The notes beneath the pieces were generated by a model. That model was not told the origin of the DNA and did not search any database. It worked only from the letters and a program-made list of their open reading frames with translations. This document shows positions 28,753 through 36,788 of a stretch of DNA of 64,000 nucleotides, piece after piece. A program made the position numbers and the translations under genes. Each line of letters opens with the position of its first letter. Position 1 is the stretch's first letter. This DNA comes from Xanthobacter flavus (GTDB taxonomy: Bacteria; Pseudomonadota; Alphaproteobacteria; Rhizobiales; Xanthobacteraceae): positions 1,426,001 to 1,490,000 of the forward strand of contig NZ_JAGGML010000001.1 of NCBI RefSeq assembly GCF_017875275.1, in the 5' to 3' direction.

Positions 28753-30006
28753 TCAGCGCGCCGGATCGGACCGGCGCCGCCGGGCCGCGAGCCCTTGCAG
28801 GCCGACGGCGAAGGCGGCGAAGGCCGTGCCGAGCACGCTCACCAGGAACCAGCCGCCCGCGCCCCACGCCAGCGTCGCCGTTGCCGAGCCGAGGGCGCCG
28901 CCGAGGAACATGGCGCTCATGAGCACCGTGTTGATCCGCGCGCGTGCCTCCGGCCGCAGGGCGAAGACGATGTGCTGGTTGGAGACGAGGGCGCTCTGCA
29001 TGCCGAAATCCAGCAGCATCACGCCGACGATCAGCCCGGCGAGCGATCCCCATGCGCCGAACACGACCCACGCGGCGAGGGTGACGATGGAGCCCACCAG
29101 CACCGCCAGCGTCGGGCCGCGCTTGTCGGCGAACCGTCCCGCGAGGGGCGCGGCGAGGATGCCGACCGCGCCGACAAGGCCGAACAGTCCCGCCACCTCG
29201 GCGCCGAGGCCGAAGCGCGGCTCGGCGAGGCGGAAGGCAAGGATGGTCCAGAACACGGTGAAGGCCGCGAACAGCGCCGCCTGCGTGATGGCCGCGAGCC
29301 GCAGTGCCGGAAAATCCAGCCATTGCTGCCACACCGAGTGGAGCAGCCGGTGGTAGCTCAGGCGCTGCTCCGGCCTGCTGGCGGGCAGCGTCACCGCCAT
29401 CAGCCCCGCGCCGGCGAGCGCCATGGGCGCCGCAAGCCACAGCATCTCGCGCCAGCCGCCGTGGGAGGCGACGAAACCGGCGACGGTGCGGCTGAGGAGG
29501 ATGCCGGTGAGAAGGCCGGCCATCACCGTGCCCACCGTGGCGCCCCTTTTCTCGGGCGCGGCGAAATGCGCGGCGAGGGGCACGATCTGCTGGGCCACCG
29601 TGGACGCGAGCCCCACCACCAGCGAGGCCGCCACCAGCAGCAGCGCCGTTGGCGCCACCGCCGCCAGCACCAGCGCCGCCGCGAGCAGCACGAACTGCAC
29701 GACGATGAGCCGCCGCCGCTCCACGAGATCGCCGAGCGGCACCAGCAGTATGAGGCCGATGGCGTAGCCGAGCTGGGTGGCGGTGGGAATGGCCCCCGTC
29801 AGGGCGCCGGGCAGATCCTGCTCGATCAGCTCCAGCATGGGCTGGTTGTAATAGATGTTCGCCACCGCGAGGCCGGCGGCCGTGGCCATGGCCAGCGTCG
29901 CGCCGAAGCCGAGCGCGCCGGGCTGCGGCGCGGCGGCGAGATCGGGCGCGCCGGCAAGATCGGGCGCGGCGGAACGACCAAGGGTCGATGTCTGCTTGAA
30001 GATCAT
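28753..30006 (-). CDS. MFS transporter (drug:H+ antiporter-like)
   Basis: A 417-residue protein with 12 predicted transmembrane segments. The MFS loop 2-3 motif appears as GDLVERRR, and a second copy as GRFADKRG after helix 8. [10 protein letters not shown] early in helix 1 is typical of a DHA1-like subgroup. ATG at 30006 follows AAGGAGG; an earlier in-frame start lies inside that ribosome site. It lies 30 bp after the DsbA-like gene and 35 bp before the lipase gene. Substrate unknown. Confidence 0.87.
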   Translation of the reverse strand: MIFKQTSTLGRSAAPDLAGAPDLAAAPQPGALGFGATLAMATAAGLAVANIYYNQPMLELIEQDLPGALTGAIPTATQLGYAIGLILLVPLGDLVERRRLIVVQFVLLAAALVLAAVAPTALLLVAASLVVGLASTVAQQIVPLAAHFAAPEKRGATVGTVMAGLLTGILLSRTVAGFVASHGGWREMLWLAAPMALAGAGLMAVTLPASRPEQRLSYHRLLHSVWQQWLDFPALRLAAITQAALFAAFTVFWTILAFRLAEPRFGLGAEVAGLFGLVGAVGILAAPLAGRFADKRGPTLAVLVGSIVTLAAWVVFGAWGSLAGLIVGVMLLDFGMQSALVSNQHIVFALRPEARARINTVLMSAMFLGGALGSATATLAWGAGGWFLVSVLGTAFAAFAVGLQGLAARRRRSDPAR

Positions 30007-30036
30007 GGGTGCCTCCTTAGGGCAGCGCATCCGGCC

Positions 30037-30579
30037 TCAGGCCGGTGCGTGAAGCGCGGCAGCGGCGGCTTGCTCCAGCACCGCGATCAGGCTCTCCCGG
30101 TCGCGCGGGCCGTCGTAGCGAACGCCGTTGATGAAGAGGCACGGAGTGCCGTTCACGCCGGCCCGCACCCCGCCCACGAAATCCTGCTGGATGAGGGCAT
30201 CATACTGGCCCTGGAAAGCCGCCTGCAGGACGCGGCGCTCGATGCCGAGCCGCGCGGCATAAGCGGTGAGGCTTGCCACGTCGAGCGCATCCTGATGCTC
30301 GTAGAGCATGTCATGGGCCGCCCAGAACACGCCGGAGGCAGCGGCCGCCGCGGCGAATTGCGCGGCACGCAGCGCGTGCGGGTGCATCTCGGTGAGCGGG
30401 AAGTTGCGGAACACGAAGCGCAGCCGCGCGCCCATCGCTTCCTGCACCGTCTTCAGCACCGGATAGGCTTCGCCGCAATAGGGGCATTCGTAATCGCCAT
30501 ACTCGATCAGGGTCACCGGCGCGTCGGCGGGCCCGGCCACGGTGTCGGTGGCGCTCACGGGGGGAAGACGGCGCGTCAT
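30037..30579 (-). CDS. DsbA-family thioredoxin-fold protein
   Basis: A 180-residue thioredoxin-fold protein with active site CPYC (C32-C35) and the cis-Pro loop NGTPCLFING. There is no signal peptide, so it works in the cytoplasm, as FrnE-type or glutaredoxin-like DsbA proteins do. It begins in ATGA shared with the peroxiredoxin stop, which suggests it reduces or partners that enzyme. A non-catalytic Cys next to the cis-Pro is unusual but seen in the family. Confidence 0.85.
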   Translation of the reverse strand: MTRRLPPVSATDTVAGPADAPVTLIEYGDYECPYCGEAYPVLKTVQEAMGARLRFVFRNFPLTEMHPHALRAAQFAAAAAASGVFWAAHDMLYEHQDALDVASLTAYAARLGIERRVLQAAFQGQYDALIQQDFVGGVRAGVNGTPCLFINGVRYDGPRDRESLIAVLEQAAAAALHAPA

Positions 30580-31091
30580 GCCTGCGCTCCTTGTGGCTTC
30601 TGGGTGGGGGCGAGCGCGTCGAGCGCATCGAGAATGCCGTCGGCGCCGGGGTTGAGGCCGAGCGGCGAGAGATAGCTCCAGCGGATGATGCCGCCGGCAT
30701 CGAGCACGAACAGCGCCCGCTGTGCGACGCCGTCCTGCGCGCGGTAGGCGCCATAGCGCCGGGCGACCGTGCCCTTGGGCTCGAAATCCGCGAGTAGCGG
30801 AAAATGCAGCTTGCGCGCCTCGGCGAAGGCCGCGTGGCACCACACGCCATCGACGGAGATGCCGACGAGCTGGGCGCCGGCGCGGTGAAACTCCGGCAGC
30901 ATCTGGTTGTAGAGGCCCATCTGGTCGCCACAGACCGGGCTCCAGTCGGCCGGATAGAAGGCGAGGACGACCGGCGCGCCCCGGAGGTCGGCGAGGGACA
31001 GCATCTGGTCCGGCGTCGCCGGCAGGGTGAAGTCGGGTGCCGCCTGTCCCGGCTGCAGCAAGGGGGGTGCGGCGTCGTGCGGATCGGCCAT
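30576..31091 (-). CDS. Peroxiredoxin (AhpC/TSA family)
   Basis: A 171-residue peroxidase. The peroxidatic Cys54 lies in the P-x-x-x-S-x-x-C signature (PADWSPVC). The resolving Cys is not obvious; C101-region VWCHA is a candidate. The ATG at 31091 has GAGG about 8 bp upstream. It is the first gene of the - strand operon peroxiredoxin, DsbA-like, MFS, lipase. The palindrome at 31190 lies 99 bp upstream, linking it with Dps and the haloperoxidase-like hydrolase. Confidence 0.9.
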   Translation of the reverse strand: MADPHDAAPPLLQPGQAAPDFTLPATPDQMLSLADLRGAPVVLAFYPADWSPVCGDQMGLYNQMLPEFHRAGAQLVGISVDGVWCHAAFAEARKLHFPLLADFEPKGTVARRYGAYRAQDGVAQRALFVLDAGGIIRWSYLSPLGLNPGADGILDALDALAPTQKPQGAQA

Positions 31092-31189
31092 GGGGTGCCT
31101 CGTTCGTCCCGCGTCGCGGGTGTCCAATGTCGGCAGCGACAATGCCGAGAAGGCGGGCCGGTCGACATCGGCCATAGGCTTGGGCCGCT

Positions 31190-31203
31190 CATACTTGGGT
31201 TTG
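31190..31203. promoter_or_regulatory. YATAC-N4-GTWTR palindrome between peroxiredoxin operon and SDR gene
   Basis: CATACTTGGGTTTG, 99 bp before the peroxiredoxin ATG on the - strand and 147 bp before the SDR ATG on the + strand. It could serve either or both divergent operons. Confidence 0.65.
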
Positions 31204-31350
31204 CTTGCGGCTGCCGCGCGCCCTGCCCGTGCGATTGGGAAAGAAGCCGGCCCCAGACCCGCCGCATCTTCCCCCACCGGCTATGGGCCATGATGAGGCC
31301 CACTTGCGCCCGGCGCCGGACGCGGCGCGGCACACCCTCAGGAGACAGCC

Positions 31351-32127
31351 ATGAACATCGATCTCACGGGCAAGACCGCCCTCGTCACCGGGTCGAGCGA
31401 AGGCATCGGTTTCGCCATCGCCCAGGGCCTCGCGCAGGCCGGCGCGGCGGTGGTCGTCAATGGGCGTTCGGAGGCGAAGGTGGCGGAGGCGGTCGCGCGC
31501 ATCGGCGGCGCGGCGCGGGGCCGGGCCATCGATCTCGGCACCGCCGAGGGTGCCGCAGCGCTGGTTGCGGCCGAGTCCGCGTTCGACATCGTCGTCAACA
31601 ATCTCGGCATCTTCCAGCCGTCCGACTTCTTCGAGGCCGATGACGACGTCTGGGATCGCCACTGGGCGATCAACGTCATGTCCGGCGTGCGCCTCGCCCG
31701 CGCCTATCTGCCGGGCATGGCGGCGCGCGGCTGGGGGCGCATGCTGTTCCTGGGCTCGGAATCCGCCTTCAACATCCCGGCGGACATGATCCATTACGGC
31801 GTCAGCAAGACGGCGGACGTCTCCCTCGCGCGCGGCCTCGCCAAGCGCATGGCGGGCACGGGCGTGACGGTGAATTCCATCCTCCCCGGCCCCACCCTCT
31901 CGGAGGGTGTCGCGGCCATGCTGAAGGACGCGGTGGCGGCCGGAAAGACGCTGGAGGAGGCCGGCGCCGACTTCGTGAAGGCGCACCGGCCAAGCTCCAT
32001 CATCCAGCGGCCGGCGCGCGTGGAGGAGGTGGCCAACATGGCCGTCTACATCGCCTCGCCGCTCGCCTCCGCCACCACCGGCGCCGCCCTGCGCGTCGAT
32101 GGCGGCGTCATCGACTTCATCGTCTGA
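31351..32127 (+). CDS. SDR family oxidoreductase
   Basis: A 258-residue short-chain dehydrogenase with the cofactor motif TGSSEGIG (13-20), the structural NNLG, a catalytic Ser in LGSESAF and Y149-x-x-x-K153 in YGVSK. GGAGA lies before the ATG. The next gene, a flavin monooxygenase, begins 18 bp later, so they form an operon. Reduction or oxidation of an alcohol or keto intermediate linked to that hydroxylase is likely; the substrate cannot be named. Confidence 0.9.
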   Translation: MNIDLTGKTALVTGSSEGIGFAIAQGLAQAGAAVVVNGRSEAKVAEAVARIGGAARGRAIDLGTAEGAAALVAAESAFDIVVNNLGIFQPSDFFEADDDVWDRHWAINVMSGVRLARAYLPGMAARGWGRMLFLGSESAFNIPADMIHYGVSKTADVSLARGLAKRMAGTGVTVNSILPGPTLSEGVAAMLKDAVAAGKTLEEAGADFVKAHRPSSIIQRPARVEEVANMAVYIASPLASATTGAALRVDGGVIDFIV

Positions 32128-32145
32128 CCGCCGGAGAGACAGGCC

Positions 32146-33273
32146 ATGGCCCCGCGCATCCTCATCGTCGGCGGCTCCATCGGCGGCCTGTTCGCCGCCG
32201 TGCTGCTCCACCGCGCCGGCTTCGACGTGCGGGTGAGCGAACGCTCGGTGCATGGCCTGGAAGGGCGCGGTGCCGGCCTCGTCGCTCAGCGCGAGGTGTT
32301 CGACATCCTGCGCGAGGTGGGCGTGGAGCATCTCGCCCATGTGGGTGTCACGGCCCACGAGCGCATCTATCTCGACCGGGATGGCGCCATCATCCACCGC
32401 CAGCGCACGCCGCAGACCCAGCTCTCCTGGGACGTGCTGTTCCGCACCTTCCGCCAGCTCCTGCCGGACGAGCGCTATGAGATCGACCGGCCGGCGGTCT
32501 CCGTGTCGCAGATGACCGGCGGCGCCCGCGTGACCTATGCGGATGGCCGGGAGGAGCGGGCGGATCTCGTGATCGGCGCCGATGGCGTCGGCTCGACCCT
32601 GCGAGGCGCCGTCAATGGCCCCAAGTCCCATCCCACCTATGTGGGCTACGCCACCTGGCGCGGGCTTATTCCAGAAGCCGAGGTGCCCGAGGCGGCGGCC
32701 GAGCAGCTCTTCGACCGCTTCGCTTTCTACGAGATGCCCGGCTCGCACATCCTCGGCTATCTCGTGCCCGGCCCGGACGGCTCCATCGCCCCCGGCCGGC
32801 GGCGCTACAATTGGGTCTGGTACCGACGCTACACGCAGGACGCGCTCGGTGACGTGCTCACCGACATTGACGGCGCCCGCCGCCCCTTCTCCCTCGCCCC
32901 CGGCCGCGTGCGCCATGAGGTCGCCGATGCGATGAAGGCCGATGCCGCGCGCCTGCTGCCGCCGTCCTTCGCGGCCATGGTGGCGGCGGAGCCGCGCCCC
33001 TTCGTTCATGCCATCTTCGATTACGCACCCCCACGGATGGTGGCGGGCCGGATCGCGCTCATGGGCGACGCAGCGTTCGTGGCCCGCCCGCACACCGCCA
33101 TGGGCGTGGCGAAGGCGGCGGGCGACGCCTTCGCGCTCCGCGATGCGCTCGCCGGAAAGCGGGATATGGGCGTGGATATGGACGCCGCCCTCGCGGCCTA
33201 CTCGGCGGCACGCCTGCCGGTGGGCGCCGCCATCGTCGCCTACGGCCAGCGCCTGGGGCGCGCGCTGGGCTGA
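32146..33273 (+). CDS. FAD-dependent monooxygenase (second DhpH-like enzyme)
   Basis: A 375-residue class A flavin hydroxylase. Motifs: GGSIGGL (8-14), DLVIGADGVGSTLRG and [26 protein letters not shown] and NWVWYRRY match the same positions in the 15390 protein, so the two are paralogues of one subfamily (2,6-dihydroxypyridine 3-monooxygenase-like). This one is about 50 residues shorter, mainly at both ends. It is coupled with an SDR rather than a symporter and has no TetR-type operator, so its role and regulation probably differ. Confidence 0.82.
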   Translation: MAPRILIVGGSIGGLFAAVLLHRAGFDVRVSERSVHGLEGRGAGLVAQREVFDILREVGVEHLAHVGVTAHERIYLDRDGAIIHRQRTPQTQLSWDVLFRTFRQLLPDERYEIDRPAVSVSQMTGGARVTYADGREERADLVIGADGVGSTLRGAVNGPKSHPTYVGYATWRGLIPEAEVPEAAAEQLFDRFAFYEMPGSHILGYLVPGPDGSIAPGRRRYNWVWYRRYTQDALGDVLTDIDGARRPFSLAPGRVRHEVADAMKADAARLLPPSFAAMVAAEPRPFVHAIFDYAPPRMVAGRIALMGDAAFVARPHTAMGVAKAAGDAFALRDALAGKRDMGVDMDAALAAYSAARLPVGAAIVAYGQRLGRALG

Positions 33274-33389
33274 GGGGATGGGAAAGGGGCAAACGAAGGT
33301 AGGTCCCCGCTTCCTTGCGTATAATTTCGCGCTGTGCGCCGACGCCTATGCTGACAGCACACACTTTCGGCCCGGCAGGCGCGACAGCG

Positions 33390-35414
33390 ATGAATTCCCT
33401 CTCTCACGACAGCCTCGACACGCGGCCCGCGGCATGGTCCGAGGAGCTGCGGGCGCGCCTTCGTCCCCTGGCGCCTAGGCTGGTGTTCGGGTTGCGGCTC
33501 GCGGCGTCGGTTTGTCTTGCCCTCTACATCACCTATGCTCTGGAACTTCAGAATTCCTTCTGGGCGGCGACGACAGCCGCCATCGTCTGCCAGCCCAATC
33601 TCGGCACCTCGCTTCAGAAGGGGCGCTGGCGCATTATCGGGACCATCGTCGGCGCGCTGGCCATGATCGCCCTTCTGGCGGTGTTCGCCCAGCAGCGCTA
33701 CGCGCTCGCCCTCAGCCTCGCCGTGTGGTGCGGGGCGTGCGGCGTCGCCGTCGTCGGGCTGCGCAATTTCGCCTCCTATGCCGCGGCGCTGGCGGGCTTC
33801 ACGGCGTCCGTCGTCTTCGCCGATACGATCAGCGATCCGACCTCGGCGTTCTTCCTTTCGCTCATCCGGGTGAGCGAAATCTGCATCGGCATCGGCGCGA
33901 CGGTCTTCGTCATCCTGCTCACCGATTTCGGCGCGGCCAGCCGGCGGCTCGCGGACCTGCTGCAGGAGGCCGCCGGGCAGATTTCCAGGGGCTTCCGCGC
34001 GACCCTCGTCGCGCCGGGAGAGGCGGCCGGGCAGCGCGGGAGGTTCAGGGACCTCCTGCGCGCGCTCGGCCCGCTTCACCTCGCGACGGACGCGGCCATC
34101 GCGGACTCCTCCTATCTGCGGTCCCGCGGCGGCAATCTGCGCCGCGCCTCCGCCCGTCTGATGGACGCGGTGCTGGCGTGGCAGGAGATCGCCCGCGTCG
34201 CGGATGTCCCCGGCGCTCCGGGCGAAGCGGCGCGCGCGCAACTGGACGCGGTGCTCGCGCGGCTCGATGCCCGCACCCTTGCCGCCGACCCGCAGCGGTT
34301 CCGCGATGCCTGCCGCGCGGCGCTGGAGGCCATCGAAGCCATCCCGCCCGGCGACCGGCGGACCACCGTGCTTCTGGACGCCACCCGCACCCTCGCCGCC
34401 AGCCTTGAGGAGATGGCCGAGAGCATCGCCCTGCTTCAGGGCGCGCGGGCGACGCGGGTGCAGTTCGCGCCCCGGGCCGTCGTCATCGGCGATCCGCTGC
34501 CGGCCATCGTCAGCGGCGTGCGGGTGTTCACGGCGGTGGCGGGGGCGGCGGCGTTCGCCATCTTCACCGCCTGGCCGCAAGGGCCACTCGCCATCGCGTT
34601 CGTCGCCATCGCCACCCTGATCTTCGGAGCGGCCGGCGACCAGACGCGCGCGCTGGCGGTGGACTATACCATCGGCTCGGTCCTGATGGCGGTGGTCGGC
34701 GGCGTGCTCTATTTCGGCGTCCTGCCCTTCCTCTCCACCTTCGCCGGGCTGGCGACGATGCTGGTGCTGCTGATGGTTCCCATCGGCTTCATGCAGGCGG
34801 GGAGCTGGCACCCGACCCTCTTCCTCGCCATGGCCGTCACCTCGCTGCCGATGCTTCAGATCGGCAATCCGATCGCCTACGATCCGTCCGCGTTCTTCAA
34901 TGGCGCTCTGACCATCGTCGGGGGCACCGCCGCAGGGCTGGTCTGCTTCATCATCCTGCCGGTGCTGTCACCGCAGACGCGGACGCGGCGCCTCCTCGCC
35001 CTGTCCGTGCGCGACGTGCGGCGGCTGGCGGCGCGGGCGCGACCCGGCGATGCCGTGCGCTGGCGTGCGCTGATGACCCGCCGCGCGGAAGACCTGCCGC
35101 CGCAGGCGAGCGACGATGAGGCCCGCCGCCTGCTGGCCCTGTTCGCGCTCGGCCGCGCCATCATCTTCCTGCGCGCCGCGCTCCCGGATGAAGACGGGCA
35201 ACAGCTCGTCACCGGCGCCTGCGTCGCGCTTGGCGATGGCCGCCCGGCTGCCGCCCGCGACGCCTGTGCCGAGTTGGCGGCGCGGCTGGACGAAGCGGCC
35301 GCGACGCCCGCCGCCACGCAGATACGGGCGCAGCTCGCAACCCTCATCGGCACGCTCGACGCCCTCGCGGAATGTCTCGATGACACCCCGCGCCAGCGCG
35401 CCCGTGCGTCCTGA
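33390..35414 (+). CDS. FUSC family inner-membrane efflux protein
   Basis: A 674-residue protein of the fusaric acid resistance/AaeB family: an N-terminal membrane block (about 27-170), a cytoplasmic middle of about 200 residues, and a second block (about 375-530) repeating the first. The start is uncertain; ATG 33390 and ATG 33348 are both possible and ribosome sites are weak. With the DUF1656 and HlyD genes that follow it forms a tripartite pump like AaeXAB, which exports aromatic acids. No outer-membrane channel gene is present. Confidence 0.87.
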   Translation: MNSLSHDSLDTRPAAWSEELRARLRPLAPRLVFGLRLAASVCLALYITYALELQNSFWAATTAAIVCQPNLGTSLQKGRWRIIGTIVGALAMIALLAVFAQQRYALALSLAVWCGACGVAVVGLRNFASYAAALAGFTASVVFADTISDPTSAFFLSLIRVSEICIGIGATVFVILLTDFGAASRRLADLLQEAAGQISRGFRATLVAPGEAAGQRGRFRDLLRALGPLHLATDAAIADSSYLRSRGGNLRRASARLMDAVLAWQEIARVADVPGAPGEAARAQLDAVLARLDARTLAADPQRFRDACRAALEAIEAIPPGDRRTTVLLDATRTLAASLEEMAESIALLQGARATRVQFAPRAVVIGDPLPAIVSGVRVFTAVAGAAAFAIFTAWPQGPLAIAFVAIATLIFGAAGDQTRALAVDYTIGSVLMAVVGGVLYFGVLPFLSTFAGLATMLVLLMVPIGFMQAGSWHPTLFLAMAVTSLPMLQIGNPIAYDPSAFFNGALTIVGGTAAGLVCFIILPVLSPQTRTRRLLALSVRDVRRLAARARPGDAVRWRALMTRRAEDLPPQASDDEARRLLALFALGRAIIFLRAALPDEDGQQLVTGACVALGDGRPAAARDACAELAARLDEAAATPAATQIRAQLATLIGTLDALAECLDDTPRQRARAS

Positions 35415-35436
35415 CCGCACAACACGGAGCCGGATC

Positions 35437-35643
35437 ATGTTTTCGGAGCTGTCTGTCCTCGGCGTGCTGTTCTCGCCCTTCGTGGCGATGATGGCCGTGG
35501 CATGGCTCATCACCATGCCGCTCATCATGCTCGGCAACCGCATCGGCCTGTCCCGTGTGGTGTGGCACCCCGCCCTCTTCACCCTCGCGATCTACGTGAT
35601 CGTGCTGTCCCTCACCGTGCTTACCATGGGAGCCCGTTCATGA
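35437..35643 (+). CDS. DUF1656 small membrane protein (AaeX-like)
   Basis: A 68-residue protein with two transmembrane segments separated by a short basic loop (RIGLSR). DUF1656/AaeX genes stand between FUSC and HlyD-type genes in aromatic-acid efflux operons, exactly as here. The stop overlaps the next ATG. Role within the pump unknown. Confidence 0.88.
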   Translation: MFSELSVLGVLFSPFVAMMAVAWLITMPLIMLGNRIGLSRVVWHPALFTLAIYVIVLSLTVLTMGARS

Positions 35644-36539
35644 GCGCCATCGAATTGCCCGCCGGGAAGCGCGCTTCCTTGTTGCCCCGCCTCGCGCGGG
35701 TGCTTGTGACCCTCGCCGCCGTGGGCGTCGCCGGGGCGCTCGGATGGCGCATGTGGGAGACCTACATGACCACCCCCTGGACCCGCGACGGCACCGTGCG
35801 GGCCTATGTGGTCACCGTCGCGCCGCAGATCTCGGGGCGCATCGTGGAGCTGCCGGTTAAGGCCGACCAGTTCGTCCACAAGGGCGATCTCCTGATGGTC
35901 ATCGAGCCCGCCGACTACCAGAACGCCCTCGCCAGCGCCGAGGCCGCCGTCGCCCGCGCCAAGGCCGATCTCGAGAACAAGAAGGCGGAGGCGGAGCGCC
36001 GCACGAAGCTCAGCGCCATCGCCGCCTCGGAAGAGGAAAAGGAGAGCTTCGCGGCCTCGGCGGACATGGCGGTGGCGGCCTATCAGCAGGCGCTCGCCGA
36101 CCGCGACCAGGCGAAGCTGAACCTCAGCCGCACGCGCATCGTCTCGCCGGTGAACGGCTATGTCACGAACCTCCTCACCCAGGTCGGCGACTACGGCATC
36201 AGCGGCCAGCGCGCCCTCTCCGTGGTGGACAGCGACAGCTTCTGGGTGGACGGCTATTTCGAGGAAACCGTCCTCTCCGGCATCCATCTGGGCGACACGG
36301 CGAAAGTGGCGCTGATGGCCTATGGCGCGCCCCTCACCGGGCGTGTGAGCGGCATCGGCCGGGGCATCGCCATCCCCAATGTGGCGCCGGACGTTTCCGG
36401 CCTCGCCTCGGTCAACCCGGTGTTCACCTGGGTGCGCCTCGCCCAGCGCGTGCCGGTGCGCATCGCGCTCGATCCCGTGCCGCCGTCTGTCACCCTCTCC
36501 GCCGGGCTCACCGCGACGGTCACCATCACCGGCAAATGA
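35640..36539 (+). CDS. HlyD family periplasmic adaptor (AaeA/EmrA-like)
   Basis: A 299-residue membrane-fusion protein: one N-terminal transmembrane helix (about 18-38), a lipoyl-like half (TVAPQISGRIVELPV), an alpha-helical hairpin rich in Ala/Glu/Lys (about 95-165), the second lipoyl half (RIVSPVNGYVT) and a beta-barrel C-terminus. It should bridge the FUSC pump to an outer-membrane channel encoded elsewhere. Start by ATGA overlap with DUF1656. Confidence 0.9.
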   Translation: MSAIELPAGKRASLLPRLARVLVTLAAVGVAGALGWRMWETYMTTPWTRDGTVRAYVVTVAPQISGRIVELPVKADQFVHKGDLLMVIEPADYQNALASAEAAVARAKADLENKKAEAERRTKLSAIAASEEEKESFAASADMAVAAYQQALADRDQAKLNLSRTRIVSPVNGYVTNLLTQVGDYGISGQRALSVVDSDSFWVDGYFEETVLSGIHLGDTAKVALMAYGAPLTGRVSGIGRGIAIPNVAPDVSGLASVNPVFTWVRLAQRVPVRIALDPVPPSVTLSAGLTATVTITGK

Positions 36540-36630
36540 TCGCCGGCGCGCAGGGACGGCCTGCCCCGCAACGGGCGGGCCGCGTCCGCTTCCCGTGTCC
36601 TGATCTTTCCCCGAAATGACTGTGCCGCGC

Positions 36631-36644
36631 CATACCAAGGTATG
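36631..36644. promoter_or_regulatory. Perfect CATACC-AA-GGTATG palindrome before the YdeP/CydAB operon
   Basis: The only fully symmetric member of the set; both six-base arms pair exactly. It ends 144 bp before the chosen ATG of the molybdoenzyme gene. Confidence 0.75.
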
Positions 36645-36788
36645 CGCCGGACATATGTGAAGCCCATTTATTGCAGCCGACCCCGCAGGTCATCATTGGC
36701 TCGTCTTCCGGTTACTTCCGAACCGGCGACGCGCGCCGTCGAGCAAGACGCGCGCAAGAGCCTCTCACCCCTGCTGCGGGAGCCGCCC

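Noticed and set aside
27539-29440. An apparent fusion of lipase with an N-terminal 240-residue extension
   Set aside because: The extension overlaps the MFS gene in another frame; a signal peptide and ribosome site mark the lipase start at 28717.
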